The translations under genes were made by a program, and so were the position numbers. Below are positions 6,897 to 16,065 of a stretch of DNA of 23,343 nucleotides, piece by piece. The stretch spans positions 1 through 23,343 of the forward strand of contig JAEWMK010000331.1 of the NCBI GenBank assembly GCA_023457235.1, in the 5' to 3' direction. Each line of letters begins with the position of its first letter. Positions within the stretch are counted from its first letter, which is position 1. The notes under the pieces were generated by a model. That model did not search any database and was not told where the DNA came from. It saw only the letters and a list, made by a program, of their open reading frames with translations. This stretch comes from Bacillota bacterium. GTDB lineage: Bacteria; Bacillota; Bacilli; Bacillales; Bacillaceae_J.

Positions 6897-8168
6897 TTGT
6901 CATTTTCATTTATACATGCTGCTGATATACATCTTGATAGTCCATTATCAGGCCTTGCACAATATGAAGGGGCACCGGTTGATAGAATTCGTAGTGCAAC
7001 TAGAGATGCGTTTAGGATTTTAGTAGATACAGCGATTGAGAGACAGGTTTCATTCATCATCATTGCCGGCGATTTATATGATGGTGACTGGAAGGATTAC
7101 AACACAGGTTTGTTTTTTGCCAGTCAAATAGTCCGTTTGCAAAAAGCTGACATTAAAGTATTCCTTATCCGCGGCAACCATGATGCTGCCAGTTTAATTA
7201 CAAAGGAATTGAAGCTTCCTGATAATGTCTTTGAATTATCAACAAAAGAGCCGGAAACCATTGTTCTTGACGAACTCGGTGTTGCTATACACGGACAAGG
7301 CTTCGCTTCACGATCAATAGAAGAAAATCTAGTAAAAAATTATCCTAATAGAGTTGAGGGCTATGTTAATATCGGTGTTCTTCATACAAGTGCGACAGGG
7401 CGTGAAGGTCATGAAAACTATGCGCCTTGTTCAATCGATGATATGAAGGAAAAAGGGTATGATTATTGGGCGTTAGGTCATATCCATCTACGTGAAGTCC
7501 TTCATAATAATAAACCTGTTATTCTTTTTTCAGGGAATATTCAAGGTAGACATATAAAAGAAACAGGTGAAAAAGGTTGCACCCTAGTGACAGTGGAAAA
7601 TGGCGAAATTGAGTCTTACACTCATCTGTCACTAGATGTACTACGCTGGGAGCTTTGTGAAATTAATGTAAGTGGTCTTGAAAGTATTGAGGAAATAATG
7701 GAAAAAATCCATGAAGATTTGGAAAAAAAAGTTCAAGATGCAGAAGGTCGGTTCTTGGCTGTTCGGTTCCGTATCGTTGGTCCAACAAAGGCTCATCAGG
7801 AGTTAATCATTGCTAAAGAGCATTTAACGAATAATATCCGCTCGATTGCGCTTGAGGTTGGCATGGGAGATATTTGGGTTGAAAAAGTTAAAATTGAAAC
7901 CTCTCATTTAATCGATGTTAATGAACTAAAGGCCCAGCATACACCAATTGCCGTTATATTAGATTTTATTAATAAGATTGAAAATAATGAAGAAATGATA
8001 AAAGAATTATTAGCTGAATTTGAAGACGTGCATCAATCTTTGCCTTATGAACTCAAAGCCGGTGAAGAAGGATTTGATTTTACCAATCCCGATTTAATAA
8101 AGAAAAAATTGGCAGATGTTGAAGATTTAATTCTTTATTATTTAACAAAGACGGGGGTGGAAGCGTAA
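6897..8168 (+). CDS. yhaO: YhaO-like SbcD/Mre11-type nuclease subunit
   Basis: This metallophosphoesterase of 423 residues is the likely nuclease subunit that works with the ATPase encoded next. It begins at TTG 6897 behind GGAGG (6883-6887); the in-frame product starts directly at the catalytic core, SFSFIHAADIHLD. Mre11-type metal ligands are complete: D10 and H12 (ADIHLD), D59 (GDLYDGDW), N94-H95 (GNHD), H163 (VLHTS), and H195 and H197 (GHIH). After about residue 270 come a capping region and a charged C-terminal part that in this family contacts the ATPase coiled-coil base. The stop is immediately followed by the ATG of yhaN, so the subunits are translationally coupled. The family is implicated in DNA end processing and repair. 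B. subtilis YhaO is slightly shorter (about 408 residues, from memory). Confidence 0.9.
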   Translation: MSFSFIHAADIHLDSPLSGLAQYEGAPVDRIRSATRDAFRILVDTAIERQVSFIIIAGDLYDGDWKDYNTGLFFASQIVRLQKADIKVFLIRGNHDAASLITKELKLPDNVFELSTKEPETIVLDELGVAIHGQGFASRSIEENLVKNYPNRVEGYVNIGVLHTSATGREGHENYAPCSIDDMKEKGYDYWALGHIHLREVLHNNKPVILFSGNIQGRHIKETGEKGCTLVTVENGEIESYTHLSLDVLRWELCEINVSGLESIEEIMEKIHEDLEKKVQDAEGRFLAVRFRIVGPTKAHQELIIAKEHLTNNIRSIALEVGMGDIWVEKVKIETSHLIDVNELKAQHTPIAVILDFINKIENNEEMIKELLAEFEDVHQSLPYELKAGEEGFDFTNPDLIKKKLADVEDLILYYLTKTGVEA

Positions 8169-11100
8169 ATGCGATTTAATTATTTAAATTTGCGGGCCTT
8201 TGGTCACTTTACTGACTATGAGATTAATTTTGACCCATCGAAAAATTACCATCTTATCTACGGGTTAAATGAAGCAGGGAAAAGTACGGCTTTACGTTCC
8301 ATTAATCACTTTCTATTCGGATTTCCACAGCAAACTTTGGACGCATTTTTACATGGGAATACGAAATTAAGGATTGAAGGAGAACTTCAAAATACAAAAG
8401 GGGAAATTGTTCGATATATTCGTCGAAAAGGTAAAAAGAATACGGTCATTGATACAAATGGAAACGTGCTTAATGAATCGGTGATTGATGGATTTTTGCA
8501 TGGAATTTCAGAAAACCATTTTACAAATATGTTTGCCCTTAATCATGAAACTCTTCGTCAAGGTGGAGAAAGCCTGCTGGAAAATGGAGGGAATTTAGGA
8601 GAAAGCTTGTTTTCAGCCGCATCAGGAATAAGTGTCCTACGCAAAGTTTTTGAAGAATTGGAGAAAAAGTCTGCTGACTTATACAAAAAGAGAGGCTCGA
8701 CGCCGGAGTTAAATAAACTATTAAAGGAAGAAAAAGAGCTTAGAAAAGAAATAGCCCAATACCAATTAAAGGTCCAGACCTGGAAGGAACTTGAAAGAAA
8801 ATACACTAATGGTAAGAAAGAAATTGAGAATCTTATAAATGATGTAAAAGCATTACGAAGTGAACGGGAAAAGCTACAACGAATGAAGTTGACATTACCT
8901 AAAATAGCAAAATTAAGGGAACTAAGAAATAAGTTGTTGGAACTTGGTGAAGTACCGGCGTTACCCGATAATATTGAAGAGCTTCGAAAAGAAATGGTAC
9001 AAAGATTAGAGAGTGCGGAGAAAGAAAAAAAGAAAGCCGAAAATGAATGTGAAGAAACAAAAAAAGAGCTTCAAGAAATTATGATCCCTGAAGGTCTATT
9101 AGAACAAGCAACATTAATTGATGCTCTTTATCGCGAACTACAAAGCTATCAAAATAATGTAAAACAAGCTCCAATGTTGGAAGCGGAAAGAAAGCTGCTT
9201 GAGGCAAGAGTCATTAGCTTCATGAAAGAAATAGATTCTGTTCATGCCCGGCTTGATCTAATCGAAAAATACCGTCTATCGTTAGCTAAAAAAGAAAAAA
9301 TTCGTGAGCTGTGTAAAGATAGACCATTGCTTGATCAGGCCCTCGAAACGAATGAAAAAGAGCGCCGGGAAATTGAAAGTGACTTAAAAGCGAAGGAAGA
9401 GGAATACTTTTCTATTCCTGAGCCCCCAAACATTGAAGAACTGGAAAACGTCATTGACGCTGTAAAACGGGCCGGCGATATAGAAGAATCGCTAAAATTA
9501 CGCATCATCGAAAACAATCAAAAAGAGCAGCTGCTTAAGGAAGAGGTTAAGCAGCTGCCGTTATGGAATGGAACATATAAAGAATTAGTGGAGTTATCAG
9601 TTCCTGTACTTGCCGAAACAGTTAAGAAGTATGAGCAAGAGCATACCGAGATCCTAAAAAACTTAGAAAAAACAAATGAACAAATAATAATTCAAACTGA
9701 GTCAATTTCGAATTATGAAGAACAAATTCGCCAATTGGAAGCATTAACGGAAATACCGTCCGAGGAGAATTTATTATCGATTCGTTCTCATCGTGATCAA
9801 GGCTGGAAGTTCATTCGAACTAAGATTCAACAAGGGGACTTGGATGAACAAGCTATTAACGACTTTACAAACGGGAAAAAGATCGAATCAGTTTATGAAA
9901 ATCTTGTATCTGATGCAGATGCTGTTGTAGACAAAATGAGAAGTGAAGCCGAAAAGGTTGGGGCAAAGAAAAAGCATCTGGATGATATCAAAAGGTGTAA
10001 AGACAAAATTATTGAACTTGAACAGAAGAAGGATGAACAAATAAAGGAATTTGCAGAGTGGCAAAAATCTTGGGACAAGCTTTGGGAATCAACATCCATT
10101 AAACCATTATCACCAGAGGAAATGAGGGAATGGCTAGTAAAGTATGGACAAATCAAAGGCATATTCCATGATTATGAGAAAGAACAAAACGCTATTCGCG
10201 AATTTGAAAACAAGATAGCCCACTATAAGCAATCGTTAATGAAGGTGCTTGATTCACTTGTCGATGTTGAACAACAAAAAACACTGGCAGAGCTACTGCA
10301 AATGGCAGAAAAACAACAGAGAAAAGTGAACGAAGATCGGAATAAGCGCACAAGACTTGAAGATAGTATTTCAGGCTTAAAGCATAGAATTAATAATCTT
10401 GCTTTTAGGAATAAAGAACTTTATCAAAAATCGGAGAATTGGAAGGACCAATGGTTGGAAGCTATTAACGGTACTAATATAATGGACACCACTTCAGTAG
10501 CAGTCGCCGAAAAAATTGTCCATATGTACGAAGAATGTACAAAGGCTTACGATGAATTAAATGGCGTTCAGAAACAACATCATTCACTACTTGAACAAAT
10601 TACCCATTATGAAGAAAGAGTACACAATCTCTTAAAGTCCACTTCACTTTCCTTTGATGAAAAGACAATAGATATCGTGGTAAGCGAATTGAATGCCAAA
10701 CTAGGGCAGGCAAAAGAGGATAAAGTAAGGTCGAAAGAATTAAGCAATCATGTAAAAAGACTTGAAACGAATATTAGAGAAGCTGTTCTAGAGATTGACA
10801 CAGCTGAAAATTACTTGAAAAATCTTATGATCCAGGCGAAATGCGGCAGTATTGAGGAATTAGAAAAAGCTGAAAAAATGTTTATATTAAAGAAAGACTA
10901 CGAAAATAGAATCCGAACACTAGAAGAAGAACTATTAGATATCGGTGCTGGGCTTTCTCTTCATGAAATTACTAAAGAGGTCGATCAATTTGATCAGGAC
11001 AGTATTGATATTGTGTTAGAAGAAATTAATAGAAAGCTTAATGAAATCGAACCTGTTCGCTCAGGGCTGGAGCAATCCCATGGTATTATTAAAAAGGAAT

Positions 11101-11696
11101 TTGAGGAAAAAATCCAAGGGAATAATACCTCCTCTGTATTGGCTGAACAAAAGAAGGAAAGCTTGCATGCGAAACTAGCGGATCTTACGGACCGATATAT
11201 TCAGATAAAGCTTGCTTCAACCCTTCTTCAAAAGGGGATTGAATATTATCGCAGCCAAAATCAGGATCCAATTTTAAAACGAGCCAGTGAGCTTTTCTCA
11301 AGATTAACGTTACAATCATTTAAAGAATTAATTGTAGATTATGATGAAAAAGATCAGGCGGTATTAATGGGTGTCCGTGATAATGGTGAAAAAGTAACCA
11401 TTGACGGTATGAGTGATGGGACAACCGACCAGCTTTATTTATCGCTCAGAATAGCAAGTATTGAAAAATATGGGAACGAAAATGAGCCAATCCCATTTAT
11501 AGTTGATGACATTCTTGTTCATTTTGATGACGTTCGATCAAAAGAAACACTTAAAATTTTACTGGAGTTGTCAAAAGAGACACAAATCATCTTCTTTACG
11601 CACCATTCCCGTCTTGTCGAGATTATAAAGGAACTTGCAACAGAAGATCAATATCAGTTAACAGAATTGAACAGTAAAGAAGCGGTAATTGTTTAG
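8169..11696 (+). CDS. yhaN: YhaN-like SbcC/Rad50-type coiled-coil ATPase
   Basis: This is a large SMC-like ATPase of 1175 residues that partners YhaO. The N-terminal P-loop is GLNEAGKST (32-40) within the AAA_27-type start MRFNYLNLRAFGHF. Residues about 170 to 1040 are rich in Lys/Glu/Gln heptads and are mostly coiled coil, with breaks. The C-terminal lobe has the ABC signature-like DGMSDGTTDQLYLSLR (from residue 1079), Walker B PFIVDDILVHFDD (D1113, D1114), and an H-loop in FFTHHSRL. GGGGTGG is the ribosome binding site, overlapping the end of yhaO. It is longer than the B. subtilis protein (about 963 residues from memory), so its arms may be extended. No CxxC zinc hook is evident. A 12-base perfect inverted repeat lies inside the gene at 9527-9558. 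A strong terminator follows directly. Confidence 0.9.
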   Translation: MRFNYLNLRAFGHFTDYEINFDPSKNYHLIYGLNEAGKSTALRSINHFLFGFPQQTLDAFLHGNTKLRIEGELQNTKGEIVRYIRRKGKKNTVIDTNGNVLNESVIDGFLHGISENHFTNMFALNHETLRQGGESLLENGGNLGESLFSAASGISVLRKVFEELEKKSADLYKKRGSTPELNKLLKEEKELRKEIAQYQLKVQTWKELERKYTNGKKEIENLINDVKALRSEREKLQRMKLTLPKIAKLRELRNKLLELGEVPALPDNIEELRKEMVQRLESAEKEKKKAENECEETKKELQEIMIPEGLLEQATLIDALYRELQSYQNNVKQAPMLEAERKLLEARVISFMKEIDSVHARLDLIEKYRLSLAKKEKIRELCKDRPLLDQALETNEKERREIESDLKAKEEEYFSIPEPPNIEELENVIDAVKRAGDIEESLKLRIIENNQKEQLLKEEVKQLPLWNGTYKELVELSVPVLAETVKKYEQEHTEILKNLEKTNEQIIIQTESISNYEEQIRQLEALTEIPSEENLLSIRSHRDQGWKFIRTKIQQGDLDEQAINDFTNGKKIESVYENLVSDADAVVDKMRSEAEKVGAKKKHLDDIKRCKDKIIELEQKKDEQIKEFAEWQKSWDKLWESTSIKPLSPEEMREWLVKYGQIKGIFHDYEKEQNAIREFENKIAHYKQSLMKVLDSLVDVEQQKTLAELLQMAEKQQRKVNEDRNKRTRLEDSISGLKHRINNLAFRNKELYQKSENWKDQWLEAINGTNIMDTTSVAVAEKIVHMYEECTKAYDELNGVQKQHHSLLEQITHYEERVHNLLKSTSLSFDEKTIDIVVSELNAKLGQAKEDKVRSKELSNHVKRLETNIREAVLEIDTAENYLKNLMIQAKCGSIEELEKAEKMFILKKDYENRIRTLEEELLDIGAGLSLHEITKEVDQFDQDSIDIVLEEINRKLNEIEPVRSGLEQSHGIIKKEFEEKIQGNNTSSVLAEQKKESLHAKLADLTDRYIQIKLASTLLQKGIEYYRSQNQDPILKRASELFSRLTLQSFKELIVDYDEKDQAVLMGVRDNGEKVTIDGMSDGTTDQLYLSLRIASIEKYGNENEPIPFIVDDILVHFDDVRSKETLKILLELSKETQIIFFTHHSRLVEIIKELATEDQYQLTELNSKEAVIV
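9527..9558. repeat. Perfect 12-base inverted repeat inside yhaN
   Basis: GCAGCTGCTTAA at 9527-9538 and TTAAGCAGCTGC at 9547-9558 are exact reverse complements with an 8-base loop. The strands encode QLLKE and VKQLP within the coiled coil. There is no T-tract, so it is not a standard terminator. It may fold in mRNA or single-stranded DNA; function, if any, is unknown. Confidence 0.8.
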
Positions 11697-11724
11697 GGGC
11701 TGAAAGTATATCAGCCCCTTTATT
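11696..11724 (+). terminator. Rho-independent terminator after yhaN
   Basis: GGGGCTGA (11696-11703) and TCAGCCCC (11711-11718) form a perfect 8-base stem with a 7-base loop, followed by TTTATTT. It lies between the convergent yhaN and nitric oxide reductase genes. The minus-strand side lacks a good U-tract, so it mainly serves yhaN. Confidence 0.88.
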
Positions 11725-11731
11725 TCAAAGT

Positions 11732-13993
11732 TTAAGAAATTGCATTTTTGTCAAGCAGTGACCGACCAGTCTTTAAGCCAAGAACAAACCAGCCTAAACA
11801 AATGACTCCAATGGCGAAGATCGTGTCACCGATGACACGAAGCCATACAAATGTTTGAACAATGTCCTTTTGTAAAAATTCCGCTGAGCGAGCATACCAC
11901 ATGCCATGCTCAAAGCTGGCCCATGTCTGTAATAAACCAACAGGCAATAGACTTAAAAGAGCCATTAACGCAAGTCCGATATTAATGGACCAGAAAGAAA
12001 AACTCAGTAGCTTTGTTTTCCAATGTTTTTGCCTTGTAAGTCCTTTTAAACAGAAGAGCATTAGACCAATACCCAGCATACCATATACTCCAAAAAGGGC
12101 GGTATGACCATGAAGTGGTGTTGTATTTAACCCTTGCATGTAATACAACGAAATCGGTGGGTTAATAAAGAATCCAAACAGTCCGGCTCCTACAAGATTC
12201 CAAAAAGCAACAGAAACAAAACAATAGATTGCATATTTGTATTCCTTGACCCATTCTTTAGTGCGGCTTAATGTTAAGTTCTCATAAGCTTCAAAGCCGA
12301 TTAATACAAGAGGGACAACCTCTAAAGCACTAAATACCGCTCCATATGCAAGAACGCCCATCGGTGTTCCGCTGAAATATAAATGGTGGAACGTTCCGAT
12401 TATACCCCCGAATAAGAAAATGATTGTTGAGAACATTACGGATGCTGTCGCTGTTCCAGTGCGCAATAGTCCCATTCTTGTAAATAGGAAAGCCATAACG
12501 ACCGTTGCAAAAACTTCGAAAAACCCTTCAACCCATAAATGGACAATCCACCAGCGCCAATACTCTGCCATTGCAAGATGTGACTGTTGTCCCCATAATA
12601 ATCCTGGAATGTAGAATAAAGGAATTGCGGTTGATGCCATTAAAAACATCGCAAGTAGGTGGCGATCTTCCGTTGATTTCTTAAACGCAGGAAGTAGGGA
12701 TCTTCCCATTAAGAACAACCATAAAAACAGTCCAACGGTTAGGAAGATTTGCCAAAAACGCCCTAAATCAACATATTCATAGCCTTGATGTCCAAACCAG
12801 AAATTTGCTTGAAAATCGAACTTTTGGAATACACCCATCCATTGTCCCGCCATTGAGCCTACAACAATAATGAGTAAGCAGATAAACAGGAAGTTAACTA
12901 AGCCACGCTGTCCCTTCGGCTCATAACCGGAAACGGCAGGGGCCATATAAAGACCGGTTGCAAGCCATGCAGTTGCAATCCACAAAATTCCTAATTGTGT
13001 ATGCCATGTTCGTGTTACAGAATATGGAATCCATTCTTGGATTGGGATTCCATAAAAACCGGAACCTTCTACCGCATAGTGGGCGGTAATAGCACCCAGG
13101 CCAACTTGAACGACAATCAAAGCGGTTACGACCCAAAAATACTTCAAGGTTGCCTTCATAGAAGGAGTTGGAGATAATCCTAATAATGGATCTTTTTCAG
13201 GGTACACTTCCGGAAGATGTGGTTCTTTATGGCGTTGCACTGCAAAATACCATGCAAGTGCACCAACTCCCGCTAATAGCATAACAAAGCTAATGATAGA
13301 CCAGATAATTAGTTCACTCGTTGGGCGGTTTTCAACTAAAACTTCACTTGGCCAATTGTTTGTATATGAAACAGTATCGCCAGGACGATTAGTTACGGTG
13401 GCCCATGTACTCCAGAAGAAAAAGGTGTTCATCAAATCCATACGTTCTTGACTCTTAATAGTATTCTTTGGAATCGCATATTGATCTCTTAATTCATCAA
13501 GGTCGGGATTATCCATAAATAAGCCGCTGTAATAGCTGCTTAAATATTGGAAAGCCTCCATTCGGTCATTAGAAATAACTAATTCCTTTGTTGTTTCATC
13601 ATAAGTGTTTGTTCTCATTTCTTTTGTTAAACGGGCACGTAGCTGTGCTTGTTGTTCTTCATTTAAATCAATGAAATAGTTTCCATACTCGGCGTGACCC
13701 CACTTATCTAAAATAAATAAGGATTCACGATGCAGCCAATCAGCATTCCAGTCAGGCGCAACATAGGCCCCGTGGCCCCAAATACTACCGAGTTCTTGAC
13801 CGCCAATCGACTGCCAAACATTCTGACCGTCCTTAATATCTTGGCCGGTGAATAATTCTACACCATCCTCCGTTACCACTCTTTCAGGAATCGGAGGCAT
13901 GACTTGATAAATACGACCACCATAGTATCCTAAAATACCAAAAGAAATAATAATGACCAGGCTAAGCCAGACCCATAATTTTTTATAACTCAT
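11732..13993 (-). CDS. norZ: Quinol-dependent nitric oxide reductase, qNor type
   Basis: This membrane enzyme of 753 residues reduces two NO to N2O with electrons from quinol. ATG 13993 is chosen because GGAGGG sits just before it; an upstream ATG would add 11 residues without a ribosome binding site. An N-terminal helix (about 9-31) leads to an extracellular domain of about 200 residues that replaces NorC and has no CxxCH, as expected for qNor. A core of about 13 helices follows. Ligands are visible: H331 (RTWHTQLG), H485 with E489 and E493 (IVHLWVEGFFEVF), H536-H537 (GTFHHLYFSG), and H628 and H630 (PLHGHTALFG), covering both haems and the non-haem FeB site. No NorQ/NorD gene is adjacent. 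It provides NO detoxification or respiration and feeds N2O to the nos pathway implied at the window start. Confidence 0.95.
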   Translation of the reverse strand: MSYKKLWVWLSLVIIISFGILGYYGGRIYQVMPPIPERVVTEDGVELFTGQDIKDGQNVWQSIGGQELGSIWGHGAYVAPDWNADWLHRESLFILDKWGHAEYGNYFIDLNEEQQAQLRARLTKEMRTNTYDETTKELVISNDRMEAFQYLSSYYSGLFMDNPDLDELRDQYAIPKNTIKSQERMDLMNTFFFWSTWATVTNRPGDTVSYTNNWPSEVLVENRPTSELIIWSIISFVMLLAGVGALAWYFAVQRHKEPHLPEVYPEKDPLLGLSPTPSMKATLKYFWVVTALIVVQVGLGAITAHYAVEGSGFYGIPIQEWIPYSVTRTWHTQLGILWIATAWLATGLYMAPAVSGYEPKGQRGLVNFLFICLLIIVVGSMAGQWMGVFQKFDFQANFWFGHQGYEYVDLGRFWQIFLTVGLFLWLFLMGRSLLPAFKKSTEDRHLLAMFLMASTAIPLFYIPGLLWGQQSHLAMAEYWRWWIVHLWVEGFFEVFATVVMAFLFTRMGLLRTGTATASVMFSTIIFLFGGIIGTFHHLYFSGTPMGVLAYGAVFSALEVVPLVLIGFEAYENLTLSRTKEWVKEYKYAIYCFVSVAFWNLVGAGLFGFFINPPISLYYMQGLNTTPLHGHTALFGVYGMLGIGLMLFCLKGLTRQKHWKTKLLSFSFWSINIGLALMALLSLLPVGLLQTWASFEHGMWYARSAEFLQKDIVQTFVWLRVIGDTIFAIGVICLGWFVLGLKTGRSLLDKNAIS

Positions 13994-14018
13994 GAATTTA
14001 CCCTCCTTTAATGGTAAA

Positions 14019-14050
14019 TTCCCCAATAGTTCACAATATTAGTCAATATT
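14019..14050 (-). promoter_or_regulatory. Candidate control region of the nitric oxide reductase gene
   Basis: On the minus strand AATATTG occurs twice, one helical turn apart (plus-strand CAATATT at 14034-14040 and 14044-14050). The second copy runs into TTGTGAACTATTGGGGAA, which resembles the ResD-type pattern TTGTGAA-N3-TTT-N4-A (recalled from B. subtilis work) with one mismatch. A TTGACT overlaps the first copy. No full FNR palindrome was found, and no convincing -10 box. The site is close to the start codon (26-57 bases upstream), which weakens an activator role. Confidence 0.3.
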
Positions 14051-14083
14051 TTCTAATCCTATTTATAGTTTTTTCAAAAAAAG

Positions 14084-14111
14084 AAGGAACAGGTATGTAG
14101 TCCTGTTCCTT
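14084..14111 (-). terminator. Terminator of the interrupted chemoreceptor gene
   Basis: AAGGAACAGG (14084-14093) and CCTGTTCCTT (14102-14111) form a perfect 10-base stem with an 8-base loop. On the minus strand the stem is followed by CTTTTTTTG, so it terminates the chemoreceptor transcript 19 bases after its stop. Confidence 0.88.
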
Positions 14112-14129
14112 AAAAAACTTGTATTTGGT

Positions 14130-15869
14130 TTACAATTTAAATGACGATACGGTGTGTTGTAATTTCTCAGCCATATCAGCCAGCATTCCCGAAGCAGCAG
14201 CGATCTCTTCCATGGATGCGTTTTGCTCCTCTGCAGATGCGGCCACATTTTGTGAATAACTTGACTGTTGTTCCGCTATTTTTTGAGCTTCGTTTATTGT
14301 ATGCACTAATTGCTCTGTACTCGCATTAATTTCCTCAATAGCCGCTGAAACATCCTGTATTTGTGCAGACACATGGTCTACATGAATTGTAATCTGCTTA
14401 AATGCTTCACCAGCATTGTTAACAGAAACAATTCCTTCTTTTACGCGGTTTTGTCCCATTTCCATTGCGCGTACCGTTTGATTCACTTCTTTTTGAATTT
14501 CAGAAATTAATTGACTTACATCCTTTGTAGCATGGCTGGACTGTTCAGCCAATTTCCGGACCTCATCCGCTACAACGGCAAAACCTTTTCCGTGTTCACC
14601 TGCTCTGGCAGCCTCAATTGCTGCATTCAAGGCAAGTAGGTTAGTTTGTTCCGCAATATTTGTAATAAGCGAGATGACCTGACTAATTTCTTGAGATTTT
14701 TCGCCTAGTGAAGTTATTACCGTGCTCATTTCATCAGTAGATTGATGGACGAGATTCATTTGCTCAATCGAGTCTTTTATCGTAACGTTTCCTGTTTTTG
14801 CAGCTTGTGAGGTCTAGAACGAAGCATCTGAAACCTCTTGAATACTTTGAGCAATTTGGTCCATTCCTTTTGAAATTTCAGAAACAACCTCTGTTGCCTC
14901 AATTGTTCCTTTTAAACTAGATTCTGAACCAACTGCAATTTGTTGGATAGATTCAGTAATAAGTTCCGTCGCTTGGCCTGTTTGTTCACTGCTTGCCATT
15001 AGTTCTTCTGAAGTGGAAGCAACCTGTTGGGACGCCTCGTCAATATTTTGAATCATCGCTCTTAAGCTTGAAACCATGTGGTTAAAGCTTTTTGCCAGTT
15101 CGCCAATTTCATCTTTATTTTTTACATTTATTATTTTAATTGACAAATCCTTTTCCGCAATTTTTTCAGCATTTTTGGCAATTTCAATAATAGGTTTTGA
15201 GAAAGAGTTCGCAAAGTAATAAATAATTATAGCCCCTAGTACAAGTGCTATTCCTAGCGAGATGAATAATGTGCTTAAAATTTTATTGGCACTACTATTA
15301 AAATCAACTAAGTACGTCCCTGCTGAAATGTACCATCCCCAGTACGGATCTTTAGCCGTATAAGTAATTTTCGGCTCCACTTTATTAGGATTATTTGGTA
15401 ATCCAAAATTATAGGTAATAAAGCCACCGCCGTTATTCCCTTGTGTGATTTGCTCCTGAACAAACAATATACCATTACTGTCTTTTACATCCAACATGAC
15501 TTCACCTTCCTTAGTTGGATGCGCAACTGTCTTACCAGCTTTATCAAATACGATAAAGTACCCATATTTCCCCATGTCAATATTCTGGTTGATTGGGCGT
15601 GTACCATCGGCCTGTTTTTCGCCAAGAATTGCAACTTTAAATCGTTCTTGGGCTTCCTCAATGGTTATATGTCCATTTGTTACTTCCTCATTAAGAGATT
15701 CAATCATTTCCAGCGCCATATTGACATTGTTTTTTAAGCTAATCTTCCCTTGTTCTTCAAGGTTTGTCTTTGCTGTTTCGTAGCCGATGAAGCCAATGAT
15801 AAGACTAGGTATCGCTAATAACAACAACGTAACTGTTATAAGTTTTTTTCTAACAGTCATTTTAACCAT
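14130..15869 (-). pseudogene. Methyl-accepting chemotaxis protein split by an amber codon
   Basis: Read through one TAG (minus strand of 14814-14816) this is a complete chemoreceptor of 579 codons. The start ATG at 15869 has AGGAGG 7 bases upstream; longer upstream starts lack one. Domains are TM1 (about 8-30), an sCache_2-like sensor (35-190, with YFIVFDKAGKTVAHP and DPYWGWYISAGTY), TM2 (about 200-225), HAMP (to about 275) and a signalling domain. The TAG falls after SDASF at residue 351; the same frame continues with TSQAAKTGN for 227 residues, including the intact hairpin tip (AEQTNLLALNAAIEAARAGE) and end SFKL. Without suppression the product is membrane sensor plus HAMP with no CheA/CheW-binding tip, so signalling should be lost. 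The remaining sequence is undamaged, pointing to a very recent mutation, a sequencing error, or readthrough. Internal re-initiation at 14759 is possible but has no clear ribosome binding site. Confidence 0.85.
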
Positions 15870-16001
15870 ATTATTTCCTCCTGTGTTTTGACTATAAAAA
15901 CTATGAAAATTATAAAAACCAAACTTAATAAACGAAAAAGTTTTGTTATTTAAAATATAAAACAAATTTTGGAAATTTACTATCACAATTTTCCTGTTTT
16001 T

Positions 16002-16031
16002 TTTACAAAATTCGTAACGTTAGTTTATAAT
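16002..16031 (+). promoter_or_regulatory. Promoter for the XRE-type regulator
   Basis: TTTACA (16002-16007) and TATAAT (16026-16031) are 18 bases apart, and the -10 box ends 34 bases before the ATG at 16066. The region between it and the divergent chemoreceptor start (15870-16001) is very AT-rich; I see no convincing promoter for the chemoreceptor there, and no clear sigma-D motif. Confidence 0.7.
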
Positions 16032-16065
16032 TTAAATACGGGCTTTGACAAAGGGGGGGAAGAGC

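Noticed and set aside
6890..6925. ATG at 6890 as an alternative start for yhaO
   Set aside because: It is out of frame and soon meets a stop; TTG 6897 is in frame with GGAGG upstream.
12995..13177. Plus-strand frames opposite the nitric oxide reductase
   Set aside because: They are antisense to dense, conserved coding sequence and have no start signals.
14027..14083. FNR-type palindrome before the nitric oxide reductase
   Set aside because: Only the half TGTGA is present; the TCACA half at the right spacing is missing.
14814..14816. Amber codon read as pyrrolysine
   Set aside because: No pyl genes are visible, and the position is in a chemoreceptor signalling region where pyrrolysine is not known.
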